Both the position numbers and the translations under genes were made by a program. From Lactifluus volemus (Eukaryota; Basidiomycota; Agaricomycetes; Russulales; Russulaceae): a stretch of 64,000 bases of DNA. The notes below the pieces were generated by a model that saw nothing but the letters and a program-made list of their open reading frames with translations, was not told where the DNA came from and searched no databases. Position 1 is the first letter of the stretch. Each line of letters starts with the position of its first letter. Positions 35,050 to 46,974 of this stretch are shown here, in pieces. The stretch is taken from contig WTXI01000002.1 of assembly GCA_022376515.1 (NCBI GenBank), positions 186,001 through 250,000 on the forward strand, given 5' to 3'.

Positions 35050-37600
35050 TGGATGTTGTTTCTAATTGTACCCTTAACCCTCTGATTATCAAATTTATCA
35101 AATCCCCGGCAACGAAGCTCACTTTGGGTCTTTGGGCTGCCCAAGACAGTCAGGATGACGGCAACCGCAATCGTAATGAGAAAAACTCTCAATAAATTAC
35201 TTTCTGCGGAGCCCCGTCATGGCGCCGGTATTACACCACCTAGATCATTCCAACCTTCCTTGGACTTCGATTGGCCCCTGGTGAGTCAATCTGCACACGG
35301 ACGTGACGCGAACTCTCGTACCGGTCGCGCGATCCGAACACAGTTGCGGCTGTGTGGACTTCGCTGGGTATGTCTCAAGAACGACCTCCGTTTCGGCCGA
35401 GCGGACGTCCAGCATGTCAAGAAGAATGTACGTTGTGAATATGTATCGCGTTTCTCGTAGGTATGGTGTACTTGTCATCTGCCCCAGGTGGCTCTATGAC
35501 GACGTTGAGGATTTGCGGGATGAGTGGAGCAATGGCGCAAGAAAATCATATCACCAAGCGGTGCGGATTCTTCTGTGTCCAATTTCCTGGAAACCCCTTC
35601 AATGATCTTGCAACAGAAACTTCAGAAACCCATGGAAACTGTCAGTAGAAAGTGACTAACCGTGTGGCTGGAAACAGTCGGAACCTGGAAACTTTTCCTT
35701 TCTTGCTGATGTCAAATAGCACGTGACACTGCAGGAGCCATTCGTCATCAAAGTTACGGTCCTTACTCCTCAGACTCCTCATCGCACCAGATACGCAAAT
35801 TTCAAAAAAAAAAAAAAAGCATTCACATGATCGCGGTAGCGTCGGCAATGTCATGAGACGCGCCCGGGGATCGCTTGCATCGGTCCGAGATACCTTCAAC
35901 GGCGGGTCTTCGGAGTCCGGACCGAAGAGAAAGTCACGTGGGATCCGTCTGCGGGGTTCTTCCCTTGGCGACTCTTTCCCTTGGACTCAGATTTCAAGGT
36001 ATGGTAGGGTGATGAATGATCCTTGGACTTCGGTTAGAAAGGTCACCGATCTGTTTTCACGGCCGGCAGCCAGCTTAGTATATGCGTTACTGGCCCGGAC
36101 ATGTGCCATGATCGCGGCCACGGATAAAACCGTCGATCTGTGCTCTCCAACTAGGTTCCTACTTTTTGTTCCGTAGCCGTCTTTGTTGCTCTTGTTGCAA
36201 GTGAGCCTTTCCCCTCGAACTGCATTCTGATGAATGGGCAGGTGACATATATAGGCGCTTCTTTTTGTAATGCGTTCCCCGAAAGCGACAAGTATACATG
36301 CGTCATCGGGCGCCTATACAGGATGACTATGATCATATGGTTTCCCGATGCAACCACCTGGAACTCGGTAAACCCTGTCGCGTAGAGGATATATCGATCC
36401 TCTGGACTGGTGTGGAGGGACAGCTTCAGCAGTCGATGCGACACAGTTACAAAATGCTGAGACCCAGATTGCACAAATCGAGTGCATCGAGTGGCTTATT
36501 CGGCTACGCTTTGGATTGAGGTACGGTATTACATTTATTTCTTCTACGGTTCCATATGTCAGATTGAAACTACATGAAAATGAATGGACCTGCAGGTCCA
36601 GCACAGTGTCGTATCAAAGTTCCATGGTTGAAATATGTTCATCCATGTGACTACAATCCATTCAGACCTGGCATACTCCAAATTATTATCGGAAGCGTCC
36701 AACATTCTTTAAAGACCAAGGGAGGCGGGTAGGGCCCCAAATCCGCGTGACGATGTCGACCTCTGTATCTCGTTATTAATCATATATCATGGATCATCAC
36801 GCCACCCACTCACTGGCACAGAAGACGATGAGCCCTTCAAGTTGTTTCTTCGCACTGGCAGGTTCCGAGTCCTTCCTGTCCCATTCATTTCGGAGATGAG
36901 CTCGATCAATTTCCTTCGGTTCCGAATGAATTGAAAAAACGGCTGCTTATGAGACTTCTACGTCGACACGTACTGTACTACATAAAGTAGACAGGACATC
37001 TCGTGCACGTAAAAGGACAAGTCAAGGCCATATTTAGGTAGAAATTACATACCTTTGGCGACGGCATCATACCCGAGGCGAAAATTCAACCGTCTTTGTG
37101 GATCCTGTCAATACCAGCCAAAGCTTGAAAGTTAGTTTCTCGATCACCTAGTCATGAGATCTTAACTCACGATTGACAAACGAACGAATGACACCGTTTA
37201 CTGTGCCAACTGTGAGTCACGGTCCAGCTGTCAATTGTGCCTCACTGCACTTCACCGATCAGAAGCCAGAGTCAGATGAGCTCCCACTTTCCAAGCCTTG
37301 GGATGCCATTTTACCACCTGTAATTCACTTGAAAAGGTCATTCTTACTATATGCAAAGTAACCCAACTTACTTGCATATAGTACTGACGTGTTATCGATT
37401 CGGCTGTAAAATCTGCCAACCACGGATATCAAAACTTGCTTGCATTTATTGAATGACAGTTCTCGGGATTTCACTTACCGAGAAATAGGGTGATTGGTGA
37501 CTCCCAAGGGAGATGGGCGCCACATAACGGATGCGATGGTCGCTAGCTCAGCACGACACGATAGGGTCGAGCACTCCAGGCTCCCCAAGAAGACTCTGAG
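35050..37600. other. Intergenic region without supported genes
   Basis: About 2.5 kb with only short frames. A 15-nt A-run lies near 35,804-35,818. No splice-supported coding, terminal repeats or tandem arrays were found. Confidence 0.4.
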
Positions 37601-37689
37601 CTCGGGCGGGAGGCCGCAGGGGTCATTGTCTAGCTCCAGGGGTGTCGGTCAGTGACCATTGCCTTGCCTGTTGTTCGGCTCGTCCCTAA

Positions 37690-37870
37690 CGTTGATTGGG
37701 TTTGTCCCAATCGGCGCCCGTACAGTTTCGGTCCACTTTCTTCCTTGTTCAGAATAGGAACAAACACAAAAAAAGCTTGGACCGGTTCGCGGTGGTTTGG
37801 GTCCCTTGAAGCCGGTACCTGCCCCTTCGGCAAGACGGGTCGACGTGGCTACATAGTAACTTACTGGTGC
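37690..37870 (+). pseudogene. Degenerate copy of the secreted CBM19-like protein gene, 3' part
   Basis: The segment aligns by eye with the end of the gene at 7632-8775, including its last intron. VDWVCPNRRPYSFG corresponds to VDPGLFGGPN...VPFG. The intron body (GTCCACTTTCTTCCTTG to ACCGGTTCG) resembles 8630-8690. The last exon resembles AGTCPFG.T, with GTGGCTAC following. The Cys-rich tail is replaced and the upstream exons are missing. Confidence 0.5.
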
Positions 37871-39792
37871 CTAATACTCCTGCCCTTGATACCCACGTTT
37901 TTTCGTGAAGGACTATAAAGCGAACAAAACGAAAACAAAGTAAGAAAAATCACAAACCCATCAATCTCAAGGGAGTGGAATCATACCTTTTCTTAGTCGG
38001 TCTTTGTTGTGGCCTTGACAGAGGGGCTACAGTAATGAGCATCATGATCGCGAGCTACTGTAGCTTTCGCACAAGATCACGATTGCGTAGTCAATATACC
38101 CAAAGAAGGACCTAGATACCGGAATTAGGCCCGAACGTTATACGAATGGCTTGCACCCCCCCTCAAGCCCCATACTGAGAAGAAGCCCAGGGCACTTGTG
38201 CGGTGTTTGGATGAGGAGCCACCTACCATACACAACATTGGTAGAGGCGAGCGGTCACCTGCCAGTACTCAGGTCCACCAATACTGAAAGTTAAGTTACT
38301 TCGGATGGATCCTCATAACTCCAGCAGATAACTACTGGTAACTAACTAGAGTACTAACCACAGAGAGCATGGCTACGTCATGAGGGAGGAACGAAAGAGA
38401 GTTCAACGAACGAACCATTTTTGGTCCCGACGCACATGGGTAAGAAGCTAGACGGATCAAATTGGCACGTGGGTAAGAGGGCCCACCTGACCATCACATG
38501 TGCAATGATCAGGTGCACCGCGACCTGAGTGGTTGGAAATGAACTGATGAGGGATCGAATGCTAGACCAAATTACCTACCTCCGCAGTCATACGCCAAAA
38601 AGCAGAGACATGGCGTGTGGGTTCACCACCAGATTGGGTCCGGAGTGCTCTAAAAATGATGAGCCGCCGATTCATCTGGAGGGAAGGGAATATACGAGGT
38701 CCGATATAGTGTGTATTGCTATGATGGCATGCACAAGTCATAAAACCAGCAAAGGCGAGCCATGATTTCGTGTCTCACACTTTCCACGCCAATCAGACAG
38801 CACCAAGTCCGACTGAGTTGCTTGCTTTGCCAAAAGCTATTGTGCTTAAACGGCTTTGGGACAGAATCAGTCCTCATTTCACGATCCGATCTCCGGTTAA
38901 ACTGAATCTCATTACCGTTGGCCATCAGGCCCAGGTGAATGGAGCACTATTAGCGCCGAGTGAAGCTACAAGCTACAAACTCAGCGGACTCATCGTATCT
39001 CGTGATCAGCTCACGGGTGACAGATGATCAGCGAATGCAAAAAAATGGTATTGTCAACGAGTTTAGGAGCTGAGCTGCGGTCTACGTATTCGTTGCAAAC
39101 CATCGTTCCCTTACTTGGCCCGAGGGATAGGTAGCGATATTACCGGTAACGAGATGTGCGAGATTGTGGTGCATGGGCAGCCGGTAACTGCCGGTCGAGG
39201 CTAAACCTCAGCTGATTAAGGGCAGATCGGCAGTGGATAAGTCGACTTGAAGGGATCTAGTGGTGCAGTTGACACAGCAAATTGCGTGAGGCGGAGTGAA
39301 TGGTCTAAGCAGATGACATATGCAAGTGGCTACGGGAGGAGGAAACGAACACGAAAGTGGCAGAAGTGGGGTCATGACTGCGTAGAAATTTGGCGAAGTA
39401 ATCGAACGGTAGACGAGGGCCGAAAGGAAGTGATGGTGACGGACCGGGGAATGGAGGGAGGGGGCTGTGAAAGTGAAAGGGGGGTTTACAAAGTAGAAGA
39501 AAAAAAAAAAAAAGATTGACGGAAGCGGTGTGGACCAACATGCAGTTTGGGCGTTGCGCCAAGTTGGAGGGAAAAAAGGGTGAATACAAAGAAACGTGTT
39601 GTCGGGACGAACGTGAGTGAGTGAGGGGGGGAGTTGTCACAAGTAGTGTAGTGAAGGATGACGCTCAGGCAAACCCGGCACGAGTCATTATTATTAACCT
39701 CGTTGTCATGCGCACATTTAAAATCTTGGGGTCATCCTCTTACCTCTACTTGTCTCCCGCCAACTTTCTTTCCCATTCTCTCCTGTCTCACA
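37871..39792. other. Intergenic region without supported genes
   Basis: About 1.9 kb. A low-complexity A-run at about 39,499-39,513 sits in a purine-rich tract. AT-rich sequence around 39,690-39,725 probably belongs to the next promoter. No other feature was supported. Confidence 0.4.
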
Positions 39793-40915
39793 ATGTTTGA
39801 CGAGGACTGCTGTCTTCAATGTGGCAAACCCATGCGTGATGACAAGTAATTATCAGTCCCTGAACCATCTATCCTCACATGATCCCTCTCTAACAATCAT
39901 TACGTCCTCACCCAGCCGTATATACTGCTCCGACGCATGTCAGGCCCTCGACGACTCCTCTCCCTCCCTCTCCACCGCTTCTTCTGCCTGGCCTTCTCCG
40001 AGTATCCCTCCCCTTGCAGTAGGTCCCTCACAGGACCCTCCCTCCCTCGCTCTCGGCATGTCTATATCATCTTCCAAGCCTACCTACTCACCGGCCTATC
40101 CAATCTGGTATGACGACGAGGACGTTGCCGACGTCCTTTCTGTCCACCCCCCAGAGGATGCTTTTCTACGCCCTTATGACGCATTGTCCTATGCCCGCCG
40201 CCCCAGCAGCACCAATACCCATTCGACCATTCCCCTCCTTCATCGCCACTCATCTTCTAGCACAACAAACAGCAGTGCGGGACACAGTGCGATCTCGACA
40301 GAAGAGGATTCTGATATATCGGGACCCACTTCCTCTTCGCGCCATCACCGCCGACGTTCATATGGAACTCCATTACGCCCTTCCGCACCGTTGCCCACTT
40401 CCGACGCTCCGGACTCTACCATCACTTCTAGAAAACGCAACCGTGCTTCTCTCCCTGCATACTTTTCACTTCTCACTCTTGGTGCGCCACATGCAAAGTC
40501 GTCCTTGACAATGTCACCTCCGCGGTCTTCGGCGGACACGGCCCGTGCGCGACCCTCTCCGACTGACCCCCGTCTTTCTCGCCCGACCGTCGACAGTACG
40601 CATGCTGTTGCTGGTCACTCCCCCAACAACGCACCTTTTCTTGCTATGGACCCCGAGGAGTACCGTGGTCGTCGTCGTGAACCAGTCTCTACTTCGCGCC
40701 CACGCCTACGCTCACCCTCGCGCTCCCGTTCCCGTTCCCGCTCTCGCTCTTACTCGCGTGAATGGGTGTCCGGTCAAGAGGAAATACGCGGGCGTCGCCG
40801 CGTGGACGAGCTCGATGGTTGGGCAACAGATCGTCAATATGGATACGGCCGAGGACGTAGCGGATTACGCGACCGAGCTGAACGGGTGCTTGCGCTCAAC
40901 GGCCCCCGGAGATGA
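39793..40915 (+). CDS. ECL1-type zinc-finger protein (life-span regulatory factor family)
   Basis: Two exons with a 70-nt intron (39846-39915) give 350 residues. The short N-terminal domain is MFDEDCCLQCGKPMRDDNR joined to IYCSDACQALDD: a C-x2-C plus C-x3-C zinc-binding arrangement seen in Ecl1/2/3 proteins, which extend chronological life span and affect stress responses in yeasts. The rest is Ser/Pro-rich and disordered. It includes an Arg-Ser repeat tract near residues 275-295, suggestive of nuclear localisation or phosphorylation. The intron falls inside the zinc motif, and only the spliced form completes it. The function in this species is inferred from the motif alone. Confidence 0.75.
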
Positions 40916-43900
40916 TGTCGATGTCTGGTCCGGCTCGACACGTCTTCCCCGCCGTTTCTGCATGCATTTCTTGTTTGGTTCTTGTTCATCCCTTCATGCC
41001 AACGTCAACGCCCTTCTCGTTCGAACGTCACACAATTGTTGCACGTCACATTGCCGCATTACATCCTCGTCTTCCATTCACTGTAGCATGTTTTGTCCCC
41101 CACGTCTCCCTCAAGCCTAGACCAAGCCCCGTCCCTCCCGCCACCTCTCTGAATCACCTCTCAGCTACTGTCTTTCATTTTTTTTACCTCAGCCAACAGC
41201 AACCAAAAAGCCTGCATCCAAAACACGTTCTCATTCATCCCAGTTACGCACGCACGCATCCCTGCGTTGATTATCTATGTATCTATTCCCCTGGCGGTAT
41301 TTATCTCGCACAAAAAAAATGGATTTTCAAGGGGAGAGCAGGCATTTGCGAATATCGTCGGAGCCAAGAAAAAAGACCGAGCTCGTAGTGAACAATACTT
41401 TACCGTACCCGTACAAGTACAAGTACAATCAAATTTTATCAAAAATCGCAACTGTTTCTTTGCAAACGTACCCTAAAATCGCAGTTAGAGTTGTAGAGTC
41501 GTCCCAGTCCCCCTTTTATTATTGTAATTAATATGATATTAGCGCGACTTTCCGGGACCACCACATAGAGCATCATGGTGACAGCACAAATGTAATCATG
41601 CAGCCACTCGCACAATGATCGGAAAGGACCTTTCCGATGGCGACCGCCGTGGTCTAATTTGCTGGGAAAGCAACTTGAAAGGCATTATGGCGGCCGACGG
41701 TGAGCTGGGGGCTACGAGAAGCTGTACGGGCTCCCGGGGATTATGCAAAGACCGACCATTAGGGGGATTCAACGGCTTGAGAATGCAAACCATTTGAGCT
41801 TCCCGCCCCCCCACAGCCACAGGTGATCCATGAGGAAGAGGTCATGAATTTGCCGCCGAGGGGACGAAAACTGCGGAAAAAGGAGGAAGGGGGGTTCCCT
41901 CTCCTGACTAGGCTCCCACCCCACAATTTCTTAGTTCATCTAGTTTGTATGTAATGGTGGGTTGGGGGGTGCTAAACTAAAAAGAATACGGTAACTTTAT
42001 CTTGTTCAAAAAATCTCATACAGTATATATATTTATATTTTTTAATATATAAGTTACGCTTCGAGATTACAAGTAGGCGAGGAGAGGGGGAAAAAAAAGG
42101 CGCCCACTTACTGCTATTCGGATCGATCCGGTGTTCGAGCGCCCGTTCGAACTTCGAACTATAACTTAACTTAGACCGCCCATTTCCTAGGCCCAGAGAC
42201 CATCGATGAGGGGAGGGGAGGGGGAGGTTAGCAAAGGGGATCATCACCTTCACACCAATTTCCACGTTTTTTCTTTTTTTTCTTTTTTCGCGTTTCACAT
42301 CCAAGTCGATCGGTTTTTTTTTTTCTATCGGAACTTGAGCTCAAGTCTGTTGTCGCTCAGCGCCCCCGGTTTGTTTTTGTCAGCGACTGGTTTGAAGTTT
42401 AGCTCGATGTTTCATCGCGGGGAGGGGGGGGACGAAGCCATTTTCGCAGGGGGCAGGGGCAGCAAAAACCAAGCTTCAGTGGATCCACCACAATTTCATT
42501 AACGGAACGGAGAGAACAATAGTGGCCCTGATGACCGAGTATAACCTCACCATGCAGGGAAGGTTCTGTGCGTTCGCCACAATACGTAGTTTCCCCAAGG
42601 TTTTGTTTTGCATAAGTACAGTACTAGTGATCATGTGAGGCGGAACAGCAACAACAACAACAACAACGGCGCAGCTAAAATGAAAGGCAAATTGAAAAAA
42701 TCTTGCCCTCAGTCTAAACCTATCTGCGCTTTGCGCACACACATAACACCACCTTTGCGCCAAGCAAGCACGCCATCAAGCACGACTGACTGACTGACTG
42801 ACGTACTGTACTTACCTATCCAACACCCCAAATCACATCCCCAACGTGGCTCTCTTCCCACGGCATTGTTTCGTTTTTTTTTTCTTTTGTGCTTTGACGG
42901 CGTTTTTGGGGTTATTCACCAAAATGTCACAAGTTTCGGAAAACTCGAGCGGGTTACTGTACAGTACTGTACGGGTTTTCAGGTGCCCTTAGGAACCGTC
43001 TTCTTGGGTCGTGTGCGCCTACCGGGATGAGATTGAGCTTGAACCCCAAACATAGTGCCGAAGTCGCGCGCTCTCTCGCGCAACAATCGTGGAATGCCGG
43101 CCGTAACCGGTAAAATTCGGACAACCATCGAGAAACCAGGTAAGTTTAAACTGTAAGCAGCACCACCGTGGGTTATTCTCAAGTGACTACCGTGACTGAT
43201 ACTACTAGTAGTTGTACGGCCGGCGCCTCAACAGAGGCAGATTTGGTTCCCTTTAGTCTTGGCATTTGCGCCTTTTCTTTGTTTCACATCTGCTTCGGAA
43301 TCTAATCGTTCGTCGGCTCCCTGTGTCACCCTCTTTTCAAAAATAGCTCACAGACTGGGGATCGTTCAGAAAACCTCTCTCTCTCCGAGTGCATCCTGGT
43401 CCCCAACATCGAACCTCCGTGGCGTGGCGCGCCAAGAAAGATGACCTTCAGATTGCCTTGTAAGGGGCCACGACATCATGAAAGGAGTTCCAACATTCAT
43501 GGAATTTGGGTACTAGCCCGATTTTGACTGATTCCGGAGGGAGCTGTCGTTACGAGAACTCGTAGCGTCATTGGCTGGTACCCGTAAGTCAACACGACAA
43601 ATTGGGGATACTGCTGGTCACGAGAGTCAAAAATTCTCGACGATTTCCGCGCTACCACGGTGATCTAGGTGCATCTGCATCTGCCGTTCCATACTGTAAT
43701 GGCTCGGCGCCAGCTACAAACTATCTATACCCATTTTCATATCTTTTCTTTGATGCGGTCCATTGTTCGCTAACTTTGCACTTAGCCCCGGTCATGAACC
43801 CCCCCCCCTTTTCCCTCCAAAACCACTAGGATAGACTTTAAATTGGACTGGTGGTGACCGCCTAACAGTGATGGCTAGCAACTGCGGGCGGCCTTTTAAT

Positions 43901-45076
43901 GCTCGGAAAGTGACGCAGATCGCATATCTCCGAAGAGCCCATCAACCCCGTAGTGGCTTGGGTTGCCGCGATGGGTTTGCACCGTGACTATAGCCCGGTT
44001 CCCATTCGACGTATCATAAACGTCTGATCCACGAGGCGTCTTCTGGCAGTCTGCACCGGCGCTCGGATATACGCGATGCATGAGCAACCCCCAAAATCCC
44101 TTCATTTGCGATTATGGAAGCATTTTTACCAGCTTGCACAGTTGGGCCGATTCGCGCACGAGTCATTGTGTGTGCGTGTGTGCGTTGCATAGTTAAGGTT
44201 CGTAACCACGAAACGCGCTTCCATCCTGTTTGGTCTAGACAAAGATACCCGTCTTGAGGAATGGCGATTTACGATCCTATCTCGTAATCTAGCATGGTCG
44301 TCGAAAAGAAGGTATCGGGATTTAGCGGCGCTATTCTGCGTTCGGGTGGCAGGCAAACAAAAGACGGCTGATGACAGTTCCGGTCGGAAAGGGCTTCGGA
44401 ACGTTCTTCAGTATTCCGTTGGCTCGCATGTGATCTCTCTGTGGGTTACAGTATTTCAACAAACTTGATACGCCGTTCCTGGAGAAAGAGAGGTTGACAG
44501 CAGTGGTCGTCGAAACTCCGACGTCTAGCCTGGTACGTACCCTGACTGAAGCCGAGGTGATCCTGGTCGGCGGACGCCGGACTTATGATCATGATAGGCG
44601 CGAGGGAGAGAGGGTAAGTTATGTAGAAGCAGTCAAGGGTAGGACACTGAGGGCCAATCATTTACGAATGACGTGGCCTCAATCAATTGTTGACCTGTAG
44701 TATACGTAGAACCATTCGAAAGCTTGATGGCAGTGGTTGAAGTAAGAATAGATAGGCGTTCCGTCGAGGTCACATCCCCTCGGACAAAGGTCTCACCGGG
44801 GCTCATCAACGTGTAACGCCGTGAAGCCGAAGATCCATCATATAAGTGGTAGTCCAAAAACGATACTGACTCTTCTTTGTCGGACTGAGATAAAGGTGGT
44901 AAGTGGAACGCATCACAGGCAGTCCGAGTCGTGAGCGCGGGAAGCGGGCCGTACAGTTGGCTGATCCGCGGGCCACGGTTGTCATCGCTTTGCGTTGGCG
45001 GTGAGCACGAGTTCATCGTTCATCCCAAACACACACAATCTTGACGACGTCTATACTTATCGGCCGTCGACCAATA
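40916..45076. other. Long gene-poor region with simple repeats
   Basis: About 4.2 kb. The first part is presumably the 3' UTR of the ECL1-type gene. Short simple repeats occur: an AT-rich tract at 42,010-42,055, CAACAA repeats at 42,645-42,668, GACT repeats at 42,783-42,802 and a TACTGTAC palindromic cluster at 42,955-42,972. No open frame had motifs or convincing splice sites. The mixed short frames on both strands were treated as chance. Confidence 0.45.
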
Positions 45077-46410
45077 ATGTCCGCCATTCTCCCTCTACAC
45101 CTCCTTGACCATCTCCATACCCTGTTCATCTCCACCGTCGGCTTCTCAGCCATACACCACCTCGTCGCGCCCGAATTCGCGAAATTTCTCATCGGGAAGA
45201 AGGCTTGGGATGCGCTTGGAACGCGCGAGAGGGTCGGATGGCGCGTTTTTCTTTTTCTTTTTCTTTATGCGCGTTGTAGACTGACGGACGGAACGCGTTT
45301 TTTTTTTTTTACTATATACTAGGCAGTCGCGCGTGGCATCTCTTGTACACGCGTTGCTCATCCTCCCGCTCGCTGCAAGCTGTCTCCATATTTCTACACT
45401 CACGGCGGATCGTGCGTTTGGGTGGGACCCACGCGTCGGCACGCTCTTCGCCCTCTCGAGCGGGTAAGACCGCGCTTTCCGTCCGTCGTGGCTACCTACT
45501 CTCATCTATTGCCGCGTTTGGCCCAGATATTTTCTGTGGGATTCGGTCGTGTCTCTGGTTCATTATGATGGAATGGGATTCGTCGTGCATGGTGCGTTGG
45601 ACGTCAATTTGCTTACGGGAGGGAACTTACTAAAGGTGTATTTTGTTCAAGGGTTCGTCTGCTTGGTGATCTATCTGAACGTTTTTGTGAGGCGTCTGTT
45701 CATATTTCTTCATCTCTTCAAAACAAGCTGAATATGTCGTATGCCCTGTCATAGAGGCCCTTCCTCGCTTATTATGGTCCCCGCTTCTTGCTTTGGGAGC
45801 TGTACGCAACTCGGGCTCGTTGATTCACGCGTTTCTCGTGACTAACCTCGCGTTTTACTCTTCCAGAAGCACACCATTCTTGAACATCCACTGGTACGGT
45901 CGTTTTGTCTTCCGCGGGCGCAATGTTTGTCTGAAGATGGTCCATGCAGGATGCTAGACAAGACGAAACAAACGGGTAGCCCTCTGCAGCTCGTCAATGG
46001 TCTGATTCTGATGAGCACATTCGCCGGTGCTCGTCTCGTTTACGGCTTCACCATAGTGCGTACGCTCCATCCGATCCGGTCTAGGGGATGTGTCGATAGA
46101 ATGGACTCATCATGTTTCCCCATAGTCATACCAATTTTACCAAACGCTCTTCGAGGTGCGGGACGGTCTTACGAGCGCCGTATTCGCCGGATACGCTTGC
46201 GGGAATGTGGCCCTGAACGGACTGAACGTGTACTGGTAAGATATGCCGAGCTCGTAGAGCTCGAGAGAATGACAAAAAAAAAACAGGTTCATGATGATGA
46301 TCGCTGCAATGCGGAAACGCTTCGATGGAAAGGATACCAAGACTCGGCCCACCCCTCAGCACACGAGTGCAGATGGACCGGCGCCGCCACGTCACAAGAA
46401 GCGCAACTGA
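45077..46410 (+). CDS. TLC-domain multipass membrane protein (TRAM/LAG1/CLN8 type)
   Basis: TLC-domain proteins sit in the ER or related membranes and bind or act on lipids. Nine exons have introns at 45245-45326, 45464-45526, 45592-45651, 45687-45757, 45802-45866, 45894-45949, 46056-46125 and 46236-46286. Motifs include HLVAPEFAKFL, GWDPRVGTLFALSSGYFLWD, SVVSLVHYDGMGFVVHG, LSTPFLNIHWMLDK and LVNGLILMSTFAGARLVYG, with several membrane helices, and the protein ends in a basic tail. At exon 5, the family pattern RPFLAYYGPRFLLWE appears in two frames. An acceptor two bases later (after AGAG, 45757) keeps the frame and gives 271 residues but scrambles ten of them. Otherwise a base is missing at GGTCCCGC. 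The family call is firm; this exon is not. Confidence 0.75.
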
Positions 46411-46974
46411 TCGCAGGCGATAGATCATGCTTCTCATATTTATCTATCGGAATGGACAACACACGTGTTGTAGTACTTACGTTTTTTTTGTTTTTTCACC
46501 CGGATAAAAAATAGGGGAGTTGCATGTAACTATTCTATTACCCCCATCCACAGGTATACCTAGGGCGCCCACTTCCTTTGTTCGCGCGAAATGTGAATTT
46601 AGTATTTAGTACCAAGCTATTGCATCGACCGAGCTCTGCCGAACAAAGCAACATGCATAGACCAGCGCCCGCTTGTATGCACATCAGGTTGACATTGACA
46701 CTCGAAAATGTATGCGCGCGCATCACAGTCGTTCAAAAAACTTTGAACAGGTCGGCTCGTAATGAACGATTCACACAGCTTCCGTGCCTAAAAAAAAACA
46801 CCGCGTGGACCGTCACTTATATGTCTCAAACTGAAGGGACGGCGGCGGGGGAACCCCTCGGAAATTTCCATTTGCGGTAATAAAGGAATGTATATCCTAC
46901 GTAGACTCTGTGATACCACAGGCACGAGACCATGACGACGATTTCACTCCGTGAGGAACGTACCAGGGCCAGAT
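46411..46974. other. Intergenic region between convergent TLC and F-box genes
   Basis: The genes on either side converge here, so this 564 bp should hold both 3' ends. No terminator-like or coding signal stood out. Confidence 0.4.

Noticed and set aside
36151..36604. Overlapping frames on both strands near 36.3 kb
   Set aside because: Neither strand shows motif, splice structure or family resemblance.
38200..38350. Resemblance to parts of 5S rRNA (TGAAAGTTAAG and a GAGTACTGG-like block)
   Set aside because: The two matching blocks are on opposite strands and in the wrong order, so no 5S gene can be built.
40912..41388. Open frame after the ECL1-type gene
   Set aside because: No motif, and it overlaps the coding end. 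Most likely 3' UTR.
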